Of a stretch of 64,000 bases of DNA, positions 1 through 8,900 are shown piece by piece (the stretch's first letter is position 1; the number at the start of each line of letters is the position of its first letter). The translations under genes were made by a program, and so were the position numbers. Location: the NCBI GenBank assembly GCA_017828975.1, contig JAGAJN010000003.1, forward strand, positions 27,979 through 91,978, given 5' to 3'. The stretch is from Oscillospiraceae bacterium. Its GTDB lineage: Bacteria; Bacillota; Clostridia; Oscillospirales; Ruminococcaceae. The notes below the pieces were generated by a model. That model saw only the letters and a program-made list of their open reading frames with translations. It had not been told where the DNA came from and searched no databases.

Positions 1-1260
1 AGTCCTCATAGCGCACATTTTTCCGCACATAGAGCAGGTGTGTCTGTCCGAAGGCGGTGTGGATTCAAAATAGCGGCGAGCCTTGTCGGGGTCGATTGCA
101 TAGGAGAACATTTCCTCCCAATCAATACGGCGGCGGGCGTCGCTCATTTTGTTGTCAATATCCCGTGCACCCTTTATTCCCTTGGCAATATCGGCGGCGT
201 GGGCTGCTATTTTTGAAGCAACTATGCCCTCACGAACATCGTCAATATCGGGCAGACGGAGATGTTCTGCGGGGGTGACATAGCAGAGAAAATCCGCACC
301 GTTTGCCGCCGCAATTGCCCCGCCGATCGCCGATGTGATGTGGTCATACCCGGGGGCGATGTCGGTCACAAGAGGTCCGAGAACGTAGAAGGGTGCATTA
401 TGGCAGATACGCTTTTGCAGGGTCATATTTGCGGCGATCTCGTTCATTGCCATATGTCCCGGACCCTCCACCATGACCTGAACGTCCTTCTCCCATGCAC
501 GTTTTGTCAGCGCACCCAGCTCAATAAGCTCGCTTACCTGTCCCGCATCGGTGCTGTCGTCAATTGAACCGGGACGAAGTGCATCTCCCAGACTTATAGT
601 GACATCATACTCACGGAGAATGTCCAGAACCTCGTCATAATGCTCGTAGAACGGGTTTTCGTTGCCCGTCATTTCCATCCACGCAAACAGCAGAGAACCG
701 CCTCTTGACACTATATTTGTCAGGCGCTTGTCCCGCTTGAAGCACTCCACCGCACGCTTGTTTATGCCCGCATGAATGGTCATAAAGTCAACGCCTTCTT
801 CGGCATGCGCTCTTACGACCTTCAGAAAATCCTCGGCGGTAATGTCAAGGAGATCCTTTTCCAGATAGCCAATAGCGTCGTACATGGGTACGGTTCCTAT
901 CATTGCGGGGGACATATCTATCAGCTGACGGCGGAAGGTGTTTGTCTTGCCGTAGTTGGACAGATCCATTATCGCTTCACAGCCAAATTTTATCGCCATT
1001 CTGACCTTTTCAAGCTCGGTGTCATAGTTCTTGCAGTCGCCCGAAATTCCCAGATTTACGTTGATCTTTGTCCGCAGACCCTGTCCGATACCCTCGGGGG
1101 ACAGGGAGGTGTGGCGGATATTTGCGGGGATAGCCACAGTTCCCTTGGAGACCTTCTCCATTATTGCTTCGGGAGATAAGCCTTCCTTTTCCGCAACTGC
1201 TTTCATCTGTTCCGTTATAATGCCTTTTTTGGCGGCTTCCATCTGAGTTTTATATTCCAT
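1..1260 (-). CDS. thiC: Phosphomethylpyrimidine synthase ThiC (3' end cut by window edge)
   Basis: ThiC is a radical-SAM enzyme that rearranges aminoimidazole ribotide into hydroxymethylpyrimidine phosphate for thiamine synthesis. The frame is open from the ATG at 1260 to the window edge (420 codons; the family is about 430). The start [13 protein letters not shown] is typical, and the C-terminal 4Fe-4S motif CSMCGKMC (CX2CX4C) is visible at codons 409-416, so only the last few residues are missing. AAAGGA sits 8-10 bases before the ATG. A TPP riboswitch lies upstream, as expected for thiamine-repressed thiC. Several open frames on the opposite strand here are shadows. Confidence 0.97.
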   Translation of the reverse strand, partial: MEYKTQMEAAKKGIITEQMKAVAEKEGLSPEAIMEKVSKGTVAIPANIRHTSLSPEGIGQGLRTKINVNLGISGDCKNYDTELEKVRMAIKFGCEAIMDLSNYGKTNTFRRQLIDMSPAMIGTVPMYDAIGYLEKDLLDITAEDFLKVVRAHAEEGVDFMTIHAGINKRAVECFKRDKRLTNIVSRGGSLLFAWMEMTGNENPFYEHYDEVLDILREYDVTISLGDALRPGSIDDSTDAGQVSELIELGALTKRAWEKDVQVMVEGPGHMAMNEIAANMTLQKRICHNAPFYVLGPLVTDIAPGYDHITSAIGGAIAAANGADFLCYVTPAEHLRLPDIDDVREGIVASKIAAHAADIAKGIKGARDIDNKMSDARRRIDWEEMFSYAIDPDKARRYFESTPPSDRHTCSMCGKMCAMRT

Positions 1261-1336
1261 GATAACAGTCCTTTCAAAAACAAAAGAGTGCGCCCGACAA
1301 GGCACACCCGCACGAAAAAACAGCAAAGCTGCATTA

Positions 1337-1414
1337 TTTCCCTACGTTGGCATTACCCAAATCAGGTCAGGTCGAAGTTCGATTACTTCCTCTCAGCCTG
1401 CACACAAGCTCCCT
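1337..1414 (-). ncRNA. TPP riboswitch (THI element)
   Basis: Read on the minus strand, the segment has the conserved thi-box blocks: GGGAGCTTGTG, CTGAGAGGAAG, and then CCTGATTTGGGTAATGCCAA followed by CGTAGGGAA. It lies between a consensus promoter and thiC, so it should lower thiC expression when thiamine pyrophosphate is plentiful. A short CAGC/GCTG hairpin with a T-run follows at about 1316-1333 and may be part of the expression platform. Confidence 0.96.
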
Positions 1415-1422
1415 TTTTTATT

Positions 1423-1452
1423 ATTATATCATATGGTATATCGGATTGTCAA
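1423..1452 (-). promoter_or_regulatory. Sigma-A promoter of thiC
   Basis: On the minus strand, TTGACA (1447-1452) and TATAAT (1423-1428) are separated by 18 bases, and the riboswitch starts 9 bases past the -10 box. Confidence 0.85.
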
Positions 1453-1760
1453 TTTCCTTATTGTTACATATCTTTATTTTTCAAATCAGATACAATTAAT
1501 ATGAAGAAAATAAATAGAAATATTAAAATAAAAATAGAAATTGGTTATTATGGTTTGTTTCAAATATATATCAATAATAAATAATGAATAGCAGCCATAA
1601 CACAAAGACGCTTAGTTATGAATTCGGACGGAAATACGAAGAAATTCAATAATGCTATTCACATAAAATTTACATTTAACATTTTTGTAATGCTTTCATC
1701 ACAATGAAAAATGTGGTATTATATCTATATGTATATTTTTGACGAAAAGAGGCGAGCCGA
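1453..1760. other. AT-rich intergenic stretch
   Basis: About 300 very AT-rich bases lie between the divergent thiC promoter and the chemoreceptor-like gene. A TATTAT-like -10 box near 1715 may serve the downstream gene. I see no RNA, repeat or convincing small gene. Confidence 0.5.
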
Positions 1761-3380
1761 GTGAAAAAAATACTGATCTCTGCTGTAACTGCGCTTATTG
1801 CGGCGGCGGTGACCTTTGCTTCTGCCGAGATAACTACTGTTGCTTCCGCACAAAAAGGCGCATCAGCTGCGGCGGAGGGTGCTGCAGCGGCAGTCAGTCA
1901 GTATGTCGGCGGACTTTCCTCGGCGACTTCCGAGGCTGCGGAAAATTACGCTTTTACCATTGTTCCCTACGTTGTGGGGACAAGCTTTCTGAAATACAAA
2001 AATCAGCTTCTGTCCGATAAAGAGTACATATACGACTATGTTCCGAGCGGTTCGACCGTCGGCTATCTTAACAAGCGGGATTATTCCTTCGTTGATGCGC
2101 TTCGGACGGCTCACAGCGGCAGCGTTTCCGAAGCAGAGATAACCAAGGACGGGGAGCTTATCCTTGCTGTGCCCGTTAGGACGGACGGTGCTGTCAGCGG
2201 TGCACTTCTCTGTATTTCCGACCTTAGCCGTGTTGAGGAGATATGCGGCGGGTTCGAGGGCTACGAGATGGCGATTTACTGCGGAAAGACGGTTGCAGTT
2301 GGTGATAAGTCCCTAAAATCGGACGGTTCCGCTGCCGCAAACGGGGAGTGGAAGGTCTATGCCCGTGGTGAGATGTCCCGCACGCCTGCGCTGATAGGTT
2401 CGCTTTCGGTGGCGCTGCTGGTGTTTGCGGGGGCGTATCTAGGTATGCGTCTTTCGGAAAAGGGCGGGAAGTCTGCCGAAATTGCTTCGGTAAAGGCCGT
2501 TCCCGAAAAGAAGGCTCCCGATTTAACGGAGATAATCGCAAGAATTGATAAGCTGGGAAACGGCGATTTTTCGTCGCCCGTGCCGCATATTGCCGACAAG
2601 CGATTGGAAAACTCCGTGAAAACGGCGTCGGACAATCTTGGACGTTCTGCTGTGGCTCTCAAAGAAATCGTTTCGGGTATACCTATACCTGACGGCGCCG
2701 GTTCAAACAGGCTTTCGGGAGATTTTACCTTAGTTTCTGACGAAGCAAAGCACGTGTCCGACGAGTTTGCGGAATTAAAGGCTTCCGTAGACAGGTATTG
2801 CCGCCGGATAGATGAATTGGAGCATCAGCTTGCCGCCGCCGAAAGAAAAGCTGCTGTTGTCAAGCCGACAATTTCGGCGGAAAGGTCTGTTCCGAAGCCT
2901 GTCATGCAGCCCGAAGCTGTCCCTGCTGCGGATAACAGCGAGCTTCTCGGATTGAGGGAAAGGCTTGGCACGGCATTGGAGAAACTGTCCCTTTTATCGG
3001 ACAGATTGTCAAACGAACGTGAGGACGTTTCTCGTATCGGTGGGGCAATGACCGACATAAACAAGGCGTCCGACGGGATAAAGGGCATTGTTTCCGTTAT
3101 CGAGGACGTGGCATTTCAGACAAATATGCTTGCTCTGAACGCTGCCGTTGAAGCGGCAAAGGCGGGGGAAGCGGGTTCGGGTTTTGCAGTCGTTGCCGAG
3201 GAGGTAAGGCGGCTTGCTTCGGACAGCTCCAAAAATGCGGGGAACACCACCGCTCTGCTAGGCGAGTCTGCCCGTGCGGTTAAGAACGCTCAGACGGCTG
3301 TTAAGAAGGCGTCTGAAGGTCTGGACGAGATCATTGGGGAGTTGGACGGTATTATTTCGGAGATGAATAAGAAAACCTGA
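1761..3380 (+). CDS. Short methyl-accepting chemotaxis-like protein
   Basis: The 539-residue protein starts at a GTG preceded by GGCGAG. It has an N-terminal hydrophobic segment (about 4-25), an extracytoplasmic sensor region of about 180 residues, a second membrane segment (about 208-230), a linker and a coiled coil. Near residue 450 it has the chemoreceptor tip: [20 protein letters not shown], then [20 protein letters not shown]. This is the part that docks CheA/CheW in classical receptors. Only about 55 residues follow the tip, so the returning helix lacks the usual C-terminal methylation region. No che or flagellar genes are nearby. The ligand is unknown. Confidence 0.85.
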   Translation: MKKILISAVTALIAAAVTFASAEITTVASAQKGASAAAEGAAAAVSQYVGGLSSATSEAAENYAFTIVPYVVGTSFLKYKNQLLSDKEYIYDYVPSGSTVGYLNKRDYSFVDALRTAHSGSVSEAEITKDGELILAVPVRTDGAVSGALLCISDLSRVEEICGGFEGYEMAIYCGKTVAVGDKSLKSDGSAAANGEWKVYARGEMSRTPALIGSLSVALLVFAGAYLGMRLSEKGGKSAEIASVKAVPEKKAPDLTEIIARIDKLGNGDFSSPVPHIADKRLENSVKTASDNLGRSAVALKEIVSGIPIPDGAGSNRLSGDFTLVSDEAKHVSDEFAELKASVDRYCRRIDELEHQLAAAERKAAVVKPTISAERSVPKPVMQPEAVPAADNSELLGLRERLGTALEKLSLLSDRLSNEREDVSRIGGAMTDINKASDGIKGIVSVIEDVAFQTNMLALNAAVEAAKAGEAGSGFAVVAEEVRRLASDSSKNAGNTTALLGESARAVKNAQTAVKKASEGLDEIIGELDGIISEMNKKT

Positions 3381-3399
3381 TCGATATTAAGGAGCGAAA

Positions 3400-3597
3400 A
3401 TGGATTCAAAGACAATCAACATAATGTGGTCAATAAGTTTAATTTTGATTGGTATTGCAACAATTATATTGGCAGGAGCTAATATTGCTTCGATAGAGCT
3501 GCCTGATATTATAGTAAGAGTATTAGGGGTGATAGATTTGATCTCACTTCCTGTTTTGGTATTTTCAACTGTGAAAAAGGCTAAAAGCAAAAAGTAG
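3400..3597 (+). CDS. Small two-helix membrane protein
   Basis: 65 residues, ATG start with GGAGCG just upstream, 20 bases after the chemoreceptor-like gene. Two hydrophobic stretches (about 6-26 and 36-56) and a Lys-rich end (KKAKSKK) suggest a two-pass inner-membrane protein. I recognise no family. It is probably co-transcribed with its neighbours on both sides. Confidence 0.6.
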   Translation: MDSKTINIMWSISLILIGIATIILAGANIASIELPDIIVRVLGVIDLISLPVLVFSTVKKAKSKK

Positions 3598-3635
3598 TTT
3601 CACAATGTATAAATAACAAAAAGGGGTGACTGAAT

Positions 3636-4961
3636 ATGAGGAATAAGATTATAATAGCAGTTCTTGTCATCATTCTGTCAGTTCTTTTGTTCAACCCGAT
3701 TTCCATAGCGATCATTGGTCTGTTATTGGAAGATGCAAAAAAAGAGCTTGATGAAATTGCTGATAAACGTGCAACTGCTGTCAACACTCCTATTTCCATT
3801 GAAAAGGCGTCCGATTTTATTCTGGAAAAATACGGAGGAAAGTATTCCTCGGAGCTTGAAACAGTTGAAAGCAGCTATTCTGCCGATTCATACGGAACAA
3901 GCCTTTTAAGTTCTGCCGATGGATATGTTTACTGTGTAAAAAAAGAAGATTCTTACACATTTTATGACAGTTACCAATACGAAGAGATAAAAGCGGCTGT
4001 TGCAAGCGATATAGAAAGCTATTTTTCGGAGCATTCGGGGAAACTTGTCAATGCGGTATTTGAGGTTTATGAAGAGGATTATCATACAGATGAGAATTAT
4101 TGCTTTATGTTTTCATCTTATTTTGATGGTGATATAAAGAAACTTGTGAACAACAATGCTCTTTCACTTTATGGATATGTTACGATAGAAGGCGAAAAGT
4201 CGCAAACGCCCAAATATATTGAGGATATAAACAGTGTTTTTTCGGAATATGAGAGTGACTATTCACAATTATCTCTTCGTATAAAGGTAAAGGATAGGGA
4301 ACTGACACTTCATAATTTGCCAAATGGGAATTATTTCGATTATTTTTCGGGTGGGAATGGCAAGGAAGGACATTCTTTCATTGATGAAGATATTCCTTCG
4401 GGCGGCAAATTCCTCGAAAGTCTTGTCTGCGGATATTCTCGTCCATCTCAGTATTATGGAAAAGGTCAGGAAAAAAGTATATATACTGTTGATTTTCATT
4501 CATATGATGAAAATACCGATATTTCTATCTGTCAAATAAACAGCAGAAAGAACAACGCTCGCATATCACTAAAAGTTTTTGATACGGAGTGCATCAGCGT
4601 TTGGAAAGAAGATCTAAAGCAGCAAAGTCCGAAATCTGACGAAACACCGCTGAAAATCAGCGGCAAGGCTTTGAGGATAAATGATTCGGGAGGAGATTAT
4701 CCTGTCATAAGGCTGAACAGAGAGTATTATAAGCTATCCGAAAAATCGGTACCGCTCCTTTTGAAGAAGGGCGGCGGTAAATATGAGGGAAATGTTTATT
4801 ATCAAACTTTCGGCTGGGTCGGCAATGCACAGGGAGAAAATATCACCAACCGTGATCTATGCTTTGACGGCTGGTATTATGTTGATGATGAATACTTTTA
4901 TATAGCTTATCCGTACTTTAATGAAAATGATGTAATAGTCTTTGCTGAGACAGAGAGGTGA
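3636..4961 (+). CDS. Membrane-anchored protein of unknown function
   Basis: 441 residues; GGGGTGA precedes the ATG. There is one N-terminal membrane segment (about 5-31) with a positive start (MRNKIIIAV), then a long hydrophilic domain rich in Tyr, Ser, Asp and Glu that should lie outside the cell. No catalytic motif stands out. The gene is more AT-rich than the chemoreceptor-like gene before it. It ends 4 bases before the zinc-ribbon gene, so the two are surely co-transcribed. Confidence 0.65.
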   Translation: MRNKIIIAVLVIILSVLLFNPISIAIIGLLLEDAKKELDEIADKRATAVNTPISIEKASDFILEKYGGKYSSELETVESSYSADSYGTSLLSSADGYVYCVKKEDSYTFYDSYQYEEIKAAVASDIESYFSEHSGKLVNAVFEVYEEDYHTDENYCFMFSSYFDGDIKKLVNNNALSLYGYVTIEGEKSQTPKYIEDINSVFSEYESDYSQLSLRIKVKDRELTLHNLPNGNYFDYFSGGNGKEGHSFIDEDIPSGGKFLESLVCGYSRPSQYYGKGQEKSIYTVDFHSYDENTDISICQINSRKNNARISLKVFDTECISVWKEDLKQQSPKSDETPLKISGKALRINDSGGDYPVIRLNREYYKLSEKSVPLLLKKGGGKYEGNVYYQTFGWVGNAQGENITNRDLCFDGWYYVDDEYFYIAYPYFNENDVIVFAETER

Positions 4962-4965
4962 ATCT

Positions 4966-5190
4966 ATGAAAAACAATAGAATGTGTCCCAAATGCAAAAG
5001 TGACGACATAGTTATCGTTGACGGATATGCGGGTGCTTACGGCTCGGGCAATAATATTATGCTCGGTGCGACGATTTTTTCTGCGGTGCCTGTTGATAGA
5101 TATGTTTGCTGCAATTGCGGTTTCACCGAAGAATGGGTTCGGGAAAGTGACCTTGCAAAGCTTAAGGAAAGCAAAAAATCACATACATAA
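4966..5190 (+). CDS. Small zinc-ribbon protein
   Basis: 74 residues. The ATG at 4966 is preferred over an in-frame upstream ATG because GAGAGGTG lies just before it and it removes overlap with the preceding gene. Two Cys pairs, CPKC (residues 7-10) and CCNC (residues 45-48), would bind one zinc ion, with a Gly-rich hydrophobic stretch between them. Many small clostridial proteins share this plan. The function is unknown. Confidence 0.7.
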   Translation: MKNNRMCPKCKSDDIVIVDGYAGAYGSGNNIMLGATIFSAVPVDRYVCCNCGFTEEWVRESDLAKLKESKKSHT

Positions 5191-5194
5191 AAAA

Positions 5195-5229
5195 TCCCGT
5201 CTGCAAACTCGTTTTGAGCGCAGACGGGA
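5195..5229. terminator. Bidirectional terminator hairpin
   Basis: TCCCGTCTGC (5195-5204) pairs perfectly with GCAGACGGGA (5220-5229). The T-run is strong on the minus strand (ATTTTTT), ending the trmB operon, and weaker on the plus strand. Confidence 0.85.
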
Positions 5230-5234
5230 TATTA

Positions 5235-5633
5235 TTATCCGTAAAATTCCTCGCTGACAAGCCATTCCTTTGCCTTTTCAAAATCGTTGATGAATTTGAG
5301 CGCAAAGCCGCCGCCCATGAGAACACGTTTTAGTTCACGCTGAACGGCTTTATACGTGCCGACGAATACTACCCTTGTGAAGCGTTTTCCGCTGTTCAGA
5401 AGCTTGTCCGAAATAGCGTTTATCAGATCGGTGTTTGCCTCGGTTTCATCGAGATTTATTGCAATAAGTGATGTCCCCGAAGGACGTTTGAACAGCTTTG
5501 AATCGCTTTCCAGCTTTTCGATGGCAAGGTCGGTGTGTTCATATATGCCGTCTAAATGCTCAAACCATATTTCTCCGCCGCCGAAAAACATACTGAATGA
5601 CTTTTTCGACAGCCCCGGCAAATCCTTCTGCAT
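5235..5633 (-). CDS. Small STAS/SpoIIAA-like protein (tentative)
   Basis: 132 residues; a full AGGAGG lies 6 bases before the ATG, and the gene starts 17 bases after trmB. The alternating strand/helix pattern, with a central hydrophobic strand (TRVVFVGTYKAVQREL) and the C-terminal FEKAKEWLVSEE, resembles the STAS/SpoIIAA-like fold of small clostridial proteins, but no diagnostic phosphorylatable Ser motif is clear. Treat the fold as a guess and the function as unknown. It is co-transcribed with trmB and ends at the 5195-5229 terminator. Confidence 0.6.
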   Translation of the reverse strand: MQKDLPGLSKKSFSMFFGGGEIWFEHLDGIYEHTDLAIEKLESDSKLFKRPSGTSLIAINLDETEANTDLINAISDKLLNSGKRFTRVVFVGTYKAVQRELKRVLMGGGFALKFINDFEKAKEWLVSEEFYG

Positions 5634-5650
5634 ATTATCCTCCTGTCCAA

Positions 5651-6337
5651 TTAAACGGACATATCGGTTTTCGGAAGCTCCGATTTTACGGCAATAAGGA
5701 ACTTTATCTTTTTGCCTTCCTCCATAAACATTTTCTCGTGTTCGGTCATAACATTGAACTCATAGCCCGAAGTGTGCAGGTCACGGGTGATATACTTTAT
5801 CTCAAAGCCCGATTCTGCGAAATATTCCAGAGATTCTTCAAAAAGCTCGTCATCGTCCGTTTTGAAATGTATCTCACAGCCGTCCTTCAAAATGGGACGG
5901 TACTGCATAAGCTGCCTTGTATGGGTAAGGCGGCGCTTTTTGTGACCCTTTTTCGGCCAGGGATTGCAGAAATTTATGTAGATGCGGTCGATGCTCTGCT
6001 CGTCCATGCAGGCGGTGCGGAGCATTTCGATGTTCTGGGAGATAAGGCGGATATTTTCGGGTGTTTTTCCCGCTTCGGCAAATGCCTTTTCAATGGTGCG
6101 CCTTGCAACGCCCAGCATATCGCTCTTTATGTCCATGGCAATGTAATTTACATCGGGGTGAAGCAGTGCGGACTGTGCCGCAAAGCCGCCCTTTCCGCAG
6201 CCCAGCTCCAGGTAAACGGGTGCCGTGCTTTCGCCGAAAAGCTTGTCCCATTTTCCTGCAAGCTCCGACGCAACGGGGATATAGTAGGGGCAGGCGTCCA
6301 GTTCGGGCTGTGCCCATTTTTTCTTTCTTATTCTCAT
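5651..6337 (-). CDS. trmB: tRNA (guanine-N7)-methyltransferase TrmB
   Basis: The 228-residue enzyme uses S-adenosylmethionine to methylate N7 of G46 in tRNA variable loops. It shows MRIRKKKWA at the start, the SAM-binding [10 protein letters not shown], the acidic motif AMDIKSDM, and the TrmB signature [17 protein letters not shown], then [11 protein letters not shown]. The ATG at 6337 follows AAGGAGAAAGCT. An in-frame upstream extension lacks a ribosome site and was dropped. An uninterrupted antisense frame across the gene is a codon-usage shadow. Confidence 0.96.
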   Translation of the reverse strand: MRIRKKKWAQPELDACPYYIPVASELAGKWDKLFGESTAPVYLELGCGKGGFAAQSALLHPDVNYIAMDIKSDMLGVARRTIEKAFAEAGKTPENIRLISQNIEMLRTACMDEQSIDRIYINFCNPWPKKGHKKRRLTHTRQLMQYRPILKDGCEIHFKTDDDELFEESLEYFAESGFEIKYITRDLHTSGYEFNVMTEHEKMFMEEGKKIKFLIAVKSELPKTDMSV

Positions 6338-6464
6338 AGCTTTCTCCTTGAATTTTGTAATATATGTTCCGAATATTGTGCCATTCCCCGTAAATTTCGG
6401 AGAATGGCACATACTTACATTTATTATACTGTAAAAATTTCCGAATGTCAATTGTTTTAAAAAA

Positions 6465-6545
6465 AGTGTTGAGTTATAAGAGTTGAATGTTAAATTTTTT
6501 CACAGTATACCATAATTCAACACTCAACACTAAACATTCAACATT
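6465..6545. repeat. Short interleaved inverted repeats
   Basis: The spacer between trmB and dpaB, running into the last codons of dpaB, holds AGTGTTGAGT and GTTGAATGTT on the left and their complements ACTCAACACT and AACATTCAAC on the right. The order is A-B-A'-B' rather than nested, with TTCACAGTATACC between. It may be a decayed mobile repeat or a regulatory fold. I cannot tell which. Confidence 0.45.
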
Positions 6546-7138
6546 AAAATAGGTTGTAACTGTCGTCCTTCCAGAGCGGCAACGGCGGCTTCGGGGATCT
6601 TCGTGAAATCCGCTGCCGCAGAACGGGGCTTCTTTTCGGCATCGTCCTGACGAATGGGGACAAAATAGAAGCATCTGCGGTTCATAAGGTCGCCGATATT
6701 TCTCGCACAGCCCGAAAGTGCGTCGTTTGTGGACAGGGCGATAAGTACGGGACGTTCATTTCTGATATGGCTTTTGACCGCCATTGTGACAGGCGTGTCG
6801 ATAATATCGAGTGCCAGCTTTGAGATGGTATTTCCCGTGCAGGGGGCGATCATCAGCAGGTCGAAAAGCCGCTTCGGACCGATAGGCTCTGCGGCGGCAA
6901 TATCGGAGATGATGGGTTTGCCGCAGGTGTCCTCCAGAAATTTTCGGTGGCTTTCCGCTGTGCCGAATTTGGTGTCGGTGGAATATGCGTTGTATGACAT
7001 AATGGGAGTAAGGTCGGCACCTGCGGCTTTCAGGGCTTCCAGCTGTGCAAAAGCCTTTGAAAAGGTGCAGAACGAGCCGCAGACAGCAAAGCCTATCTTC
7101 TTGCCCCTGAGTTTTTCATGTATTTCATCGGATATCAA
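6530..7138 (-). CDS. dpaB: Dipicolinate synthase subunit B
   Basis: A 202-residue flavoprotein-like subunit that, with DpaA, makes dipicolinic acid from a lysine-pathway intermediate in the mother cell of sporulating Firmicutes. Features are the Rossmann-like start KIGFAVCGSFCTF, the central LMIAPCTGNTISKLALDIID and ALSTNDALSG, typical of the flavoprotein fold of SpoVFB. The ATG overlaps the dpaA stop by 4 bases (ATGA), a sign of translational coupling. Length fits the family. Confidence 0.95.
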   Translation of the reverse strand: MISDEIHEKLRGKKIGFAVCGSFCTFSKAFAQLEALKAAGADLTPIMSYNAYSTDTKFGTAESHRKFLEDTCGKPIISDIAAAEPIGPKRLFDLLMIAPCTGNTISKLALDIIDTPVTMAVKSHIRNERPVLIALSTNDALSGCARNIGDLMNRRCFYFVPIRQDDAEKKPRSAAADFTKIPEAAVAALEGRQLQPILMLNV

Positions 7139-8007
7139 GAGTGTTCGCTCCTTTCTTCCAGAATGTTGTAAATGGCAGAGGCGATGATCCTCCCCGCAGT
7201 CACGGGCGCAGTCTTTCCGGGCAGGGACAGGGCGTGTATCGTCTTTATGCAGGAATGTTCCGCCGCACGGAAGTCAACGCCGCCCGGCTTCGATGCCAGA
7301 TCTATCAGCAAACAGTCCGATTTAAGGGACAGTAACCTTTCTTCATCAAAGATAAGCGAGGGGACGGTGTTGAAGATTATCCCGAATTTGTAAAGCTCGC
7401 CGTCTATCTCGGAAATGTTCAGAGGAGTGCAGCCGTAAATTTCCGCCCATGCCAGATCGGAGTATTTCCGTGCAGCCGCCGTGACCTTTGCGCCCATTGC
7501 AGTGAGGATTTTTATCAGCACCTTGGCAATGCGTCCCATGCCTGTGATAAGTATCTGCTGCCCGTAGATGGTTTCGTCCGTTTGGCTGATGGCTATCTGC
7601 ACAGCACCCTCGGCGGTGGGGACGGCGTTTAGCACTGCCAGTTCTTCACGGTCAAGATAATCGCAGACCGCAAAGCCTTGCTCCTCGAAATACCTATGTA
7701 TTTCGGGGGATATTTTCCCGCCGAACACAATGCCGCCCGGCTTGATGCCCGCCGACAGCTCCCTGATAGTGGGGCAGCAGCTGCAAAGGGGACAGTTCAG
7801 CGTCACGCCGTCTGCCGAAACGGGGAGGGGGAGCACCAGACAGTCCGCCTTTTCGGGCAGTTCGGAAGCTTTATTTATGGAAATTATGTCTGAATTATCG
7901 AAAATTTTTCCGTCAAAGCCTATGGCGCTGACCATATCATTTTCGGAAAGAGTGCGGGCAAGGCTCACCGAGCGCATGTCACCGCCTGCCACAAGGAAGG
8001 TTTTCAT
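7135..8007 (-). CDS. dpaA: Dipicolinate synthase subunit A
   Basis: 290 residues; the NAD(P)-binding half of dipicolinate synthase. The start KTFLVAGGDMRSVSLARTL and the internal nucleotide-binding loop ITGMGRIAKVLIKIL match SpoVFA/DpaA. AAAGAGGTGG precedes the ATG. Together with dpaB it forms a two-gene operon. Dipicolinate loads the spore core through the SpoVA channel, two genes of which (spoVAD, spoVAE) lie about 10 kb downstream. I found no clear sigma-K promoter by eye. Confidence 0.95.
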   Translation of the reverse strand: MKTFLVAGGDMRSVSLARTLSENDMVSAIGFDGKIFDNSDIISINKASELPEKADCLVLPLPVSADGVTLNCPLCSCCPTIRELSAGIKPGGIVFGGKISPEIHRYFEEQGFAVCDYLDREELAVLNAVPTAEGAVQIAISQTDETIYGQQILITGMGRIAKVLIKILTAMGAKVTAAARKYSDLAWAEIYGCTPLNISEIDGELYKFGIIFNTVPSLIFDEERLLSLKSDCLLIDLASKPGGVDFRAAEHSCIKTIHALSLPGKTAPVTAGRIIASAIYNILEERSEHS

Positions 8008-8141
8008 AACGCCACCTCTTTTGGTTTCATTGAATAGTACAGTATATGCGGAAAGGGTCGTTTGGTGATTGCAATGATGAGATATGCTGTATGTTTTCGG
8101 AATAATATATTGAAAAAGCTGTGAAAAATTTCAATCTCCTA

Positions 8142-8170
8142 TTGAAAAATCAATCTTAATATAGTATAAT
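8142..8170 (+). promoter_or_regulatory. Sigma-A promoter for the trkA pair
   Basis: TTGAAA (8142-8147), 17 bases, TATAAT (8165-8170). The leader of about 90 bases holds a TAACAGCTGTTA palindrome (8210-8221). Confidence 0.8.
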
Positions 8171-8266
8171 TAGTTCAAAGCGTCACGAAAATGTTCGGGG
8201 AGATTTTATCTAACAGCTGTTAGGTAAAATTTGGGCGCAAATGTTTTTTGAAGGCGGAATTTGATT

Positions 8267-8887
8267 ATGAACATAATTGTTGTCGGCTGCGGAAAGGTCG
8301 GCGCTAATTTGGCAAATGTGCTTAGCGCACAGGGTCACGATGTTTCGGTCGTGGACAGGAATGAGGACAGCTTTACCGCTCTCGATGCGGATTTCAAGGG
8401 ATTTACAACGGTCGGTTTCCCCATAGATCAGGACGTTCTCCGAAAAGCGGGAATAGAAAGCTGTGACGCTCTTGCTGCGGTCACAGAGGACGACAATGCT
8501 AACATAATGGTCGCTCAGATGGCAAAGCACATCTTCAAGGTTCCGAATGTAACGACAGTTCTGGACGACCCCAACCGTGGCGAGATATTCACGCAGTTTG
8601 GTCTGGAAACCATCTGTCCCACAAATCTGACGGTGGCGTCTGTATGCACGGCGCTTAATGATGAGTCGGAGTCTGTGCACCTCAATCTGAGTTCACACAC
8701 GGTCACATTCCAGACCATGGACATTCCCAAGGAATATATCGGCGTAAGAGCCAGCGAGATAGTTTTTGAAAAGAATGAAACGCTTTTTGCTATCGAGCAT
8801 GAGGACCATTCCATGCAGCCTGTTTTTCTGTCAAACCCGTATCTGCAAAAGGGCGACAGGCTAATATTTGCCAAATTTGTAGACTAA
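8267..8887 (+). CDS. trkA: TrkA-type potassium-channel regulator (RCK), first copy
   Basis: 206 residues; AAGGCGG lies about 9 bases before the ATG at 8267. An N-terminal Rossmann domain with GCGKVGANLANVL and an acidic end to the second strand (VVDRNED) binds a nucleotide, and the C-terminal part (about 130-206) looks like an RCK-C domain. Such subunits sit on the inner face of Trk/Ktr potassium transporters and gate them. The single-RCK length (half of E. coli TrkA) is usual in Firmicutes. A second copy starts 13 bases downstream. No TrkH/KtrB pore gene is in the window. Confidence 0.9.
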   Translation: MNIIVVGCGKVGANLANVLSAQGHDVSVVDRNEDSFTALDADFKGFTTVGFPIDQDVLRKAGIESCDALAAVTEDDNANIMVAQMAKHIFKVPNVTTVLDDPNRGEIFTQFGLETICPTNLTVASVCTALNDESESVHLNLSSHTVTFQTMDIPKEYIGVRASEIVFEKNETLFAIEHEDHSMQPVFLSNPYLQKGDRLIFAKFVD

Positions 8888-8900
8888 AGGAGAATTGTAA

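Noticed and set aside
5597-6460. Long open frame on the plus strand (287 codons)
   Set aside because: It lies antisense to trmB, has no ribosome site and no family features; it is a shadow of the codon bias of the real gene.
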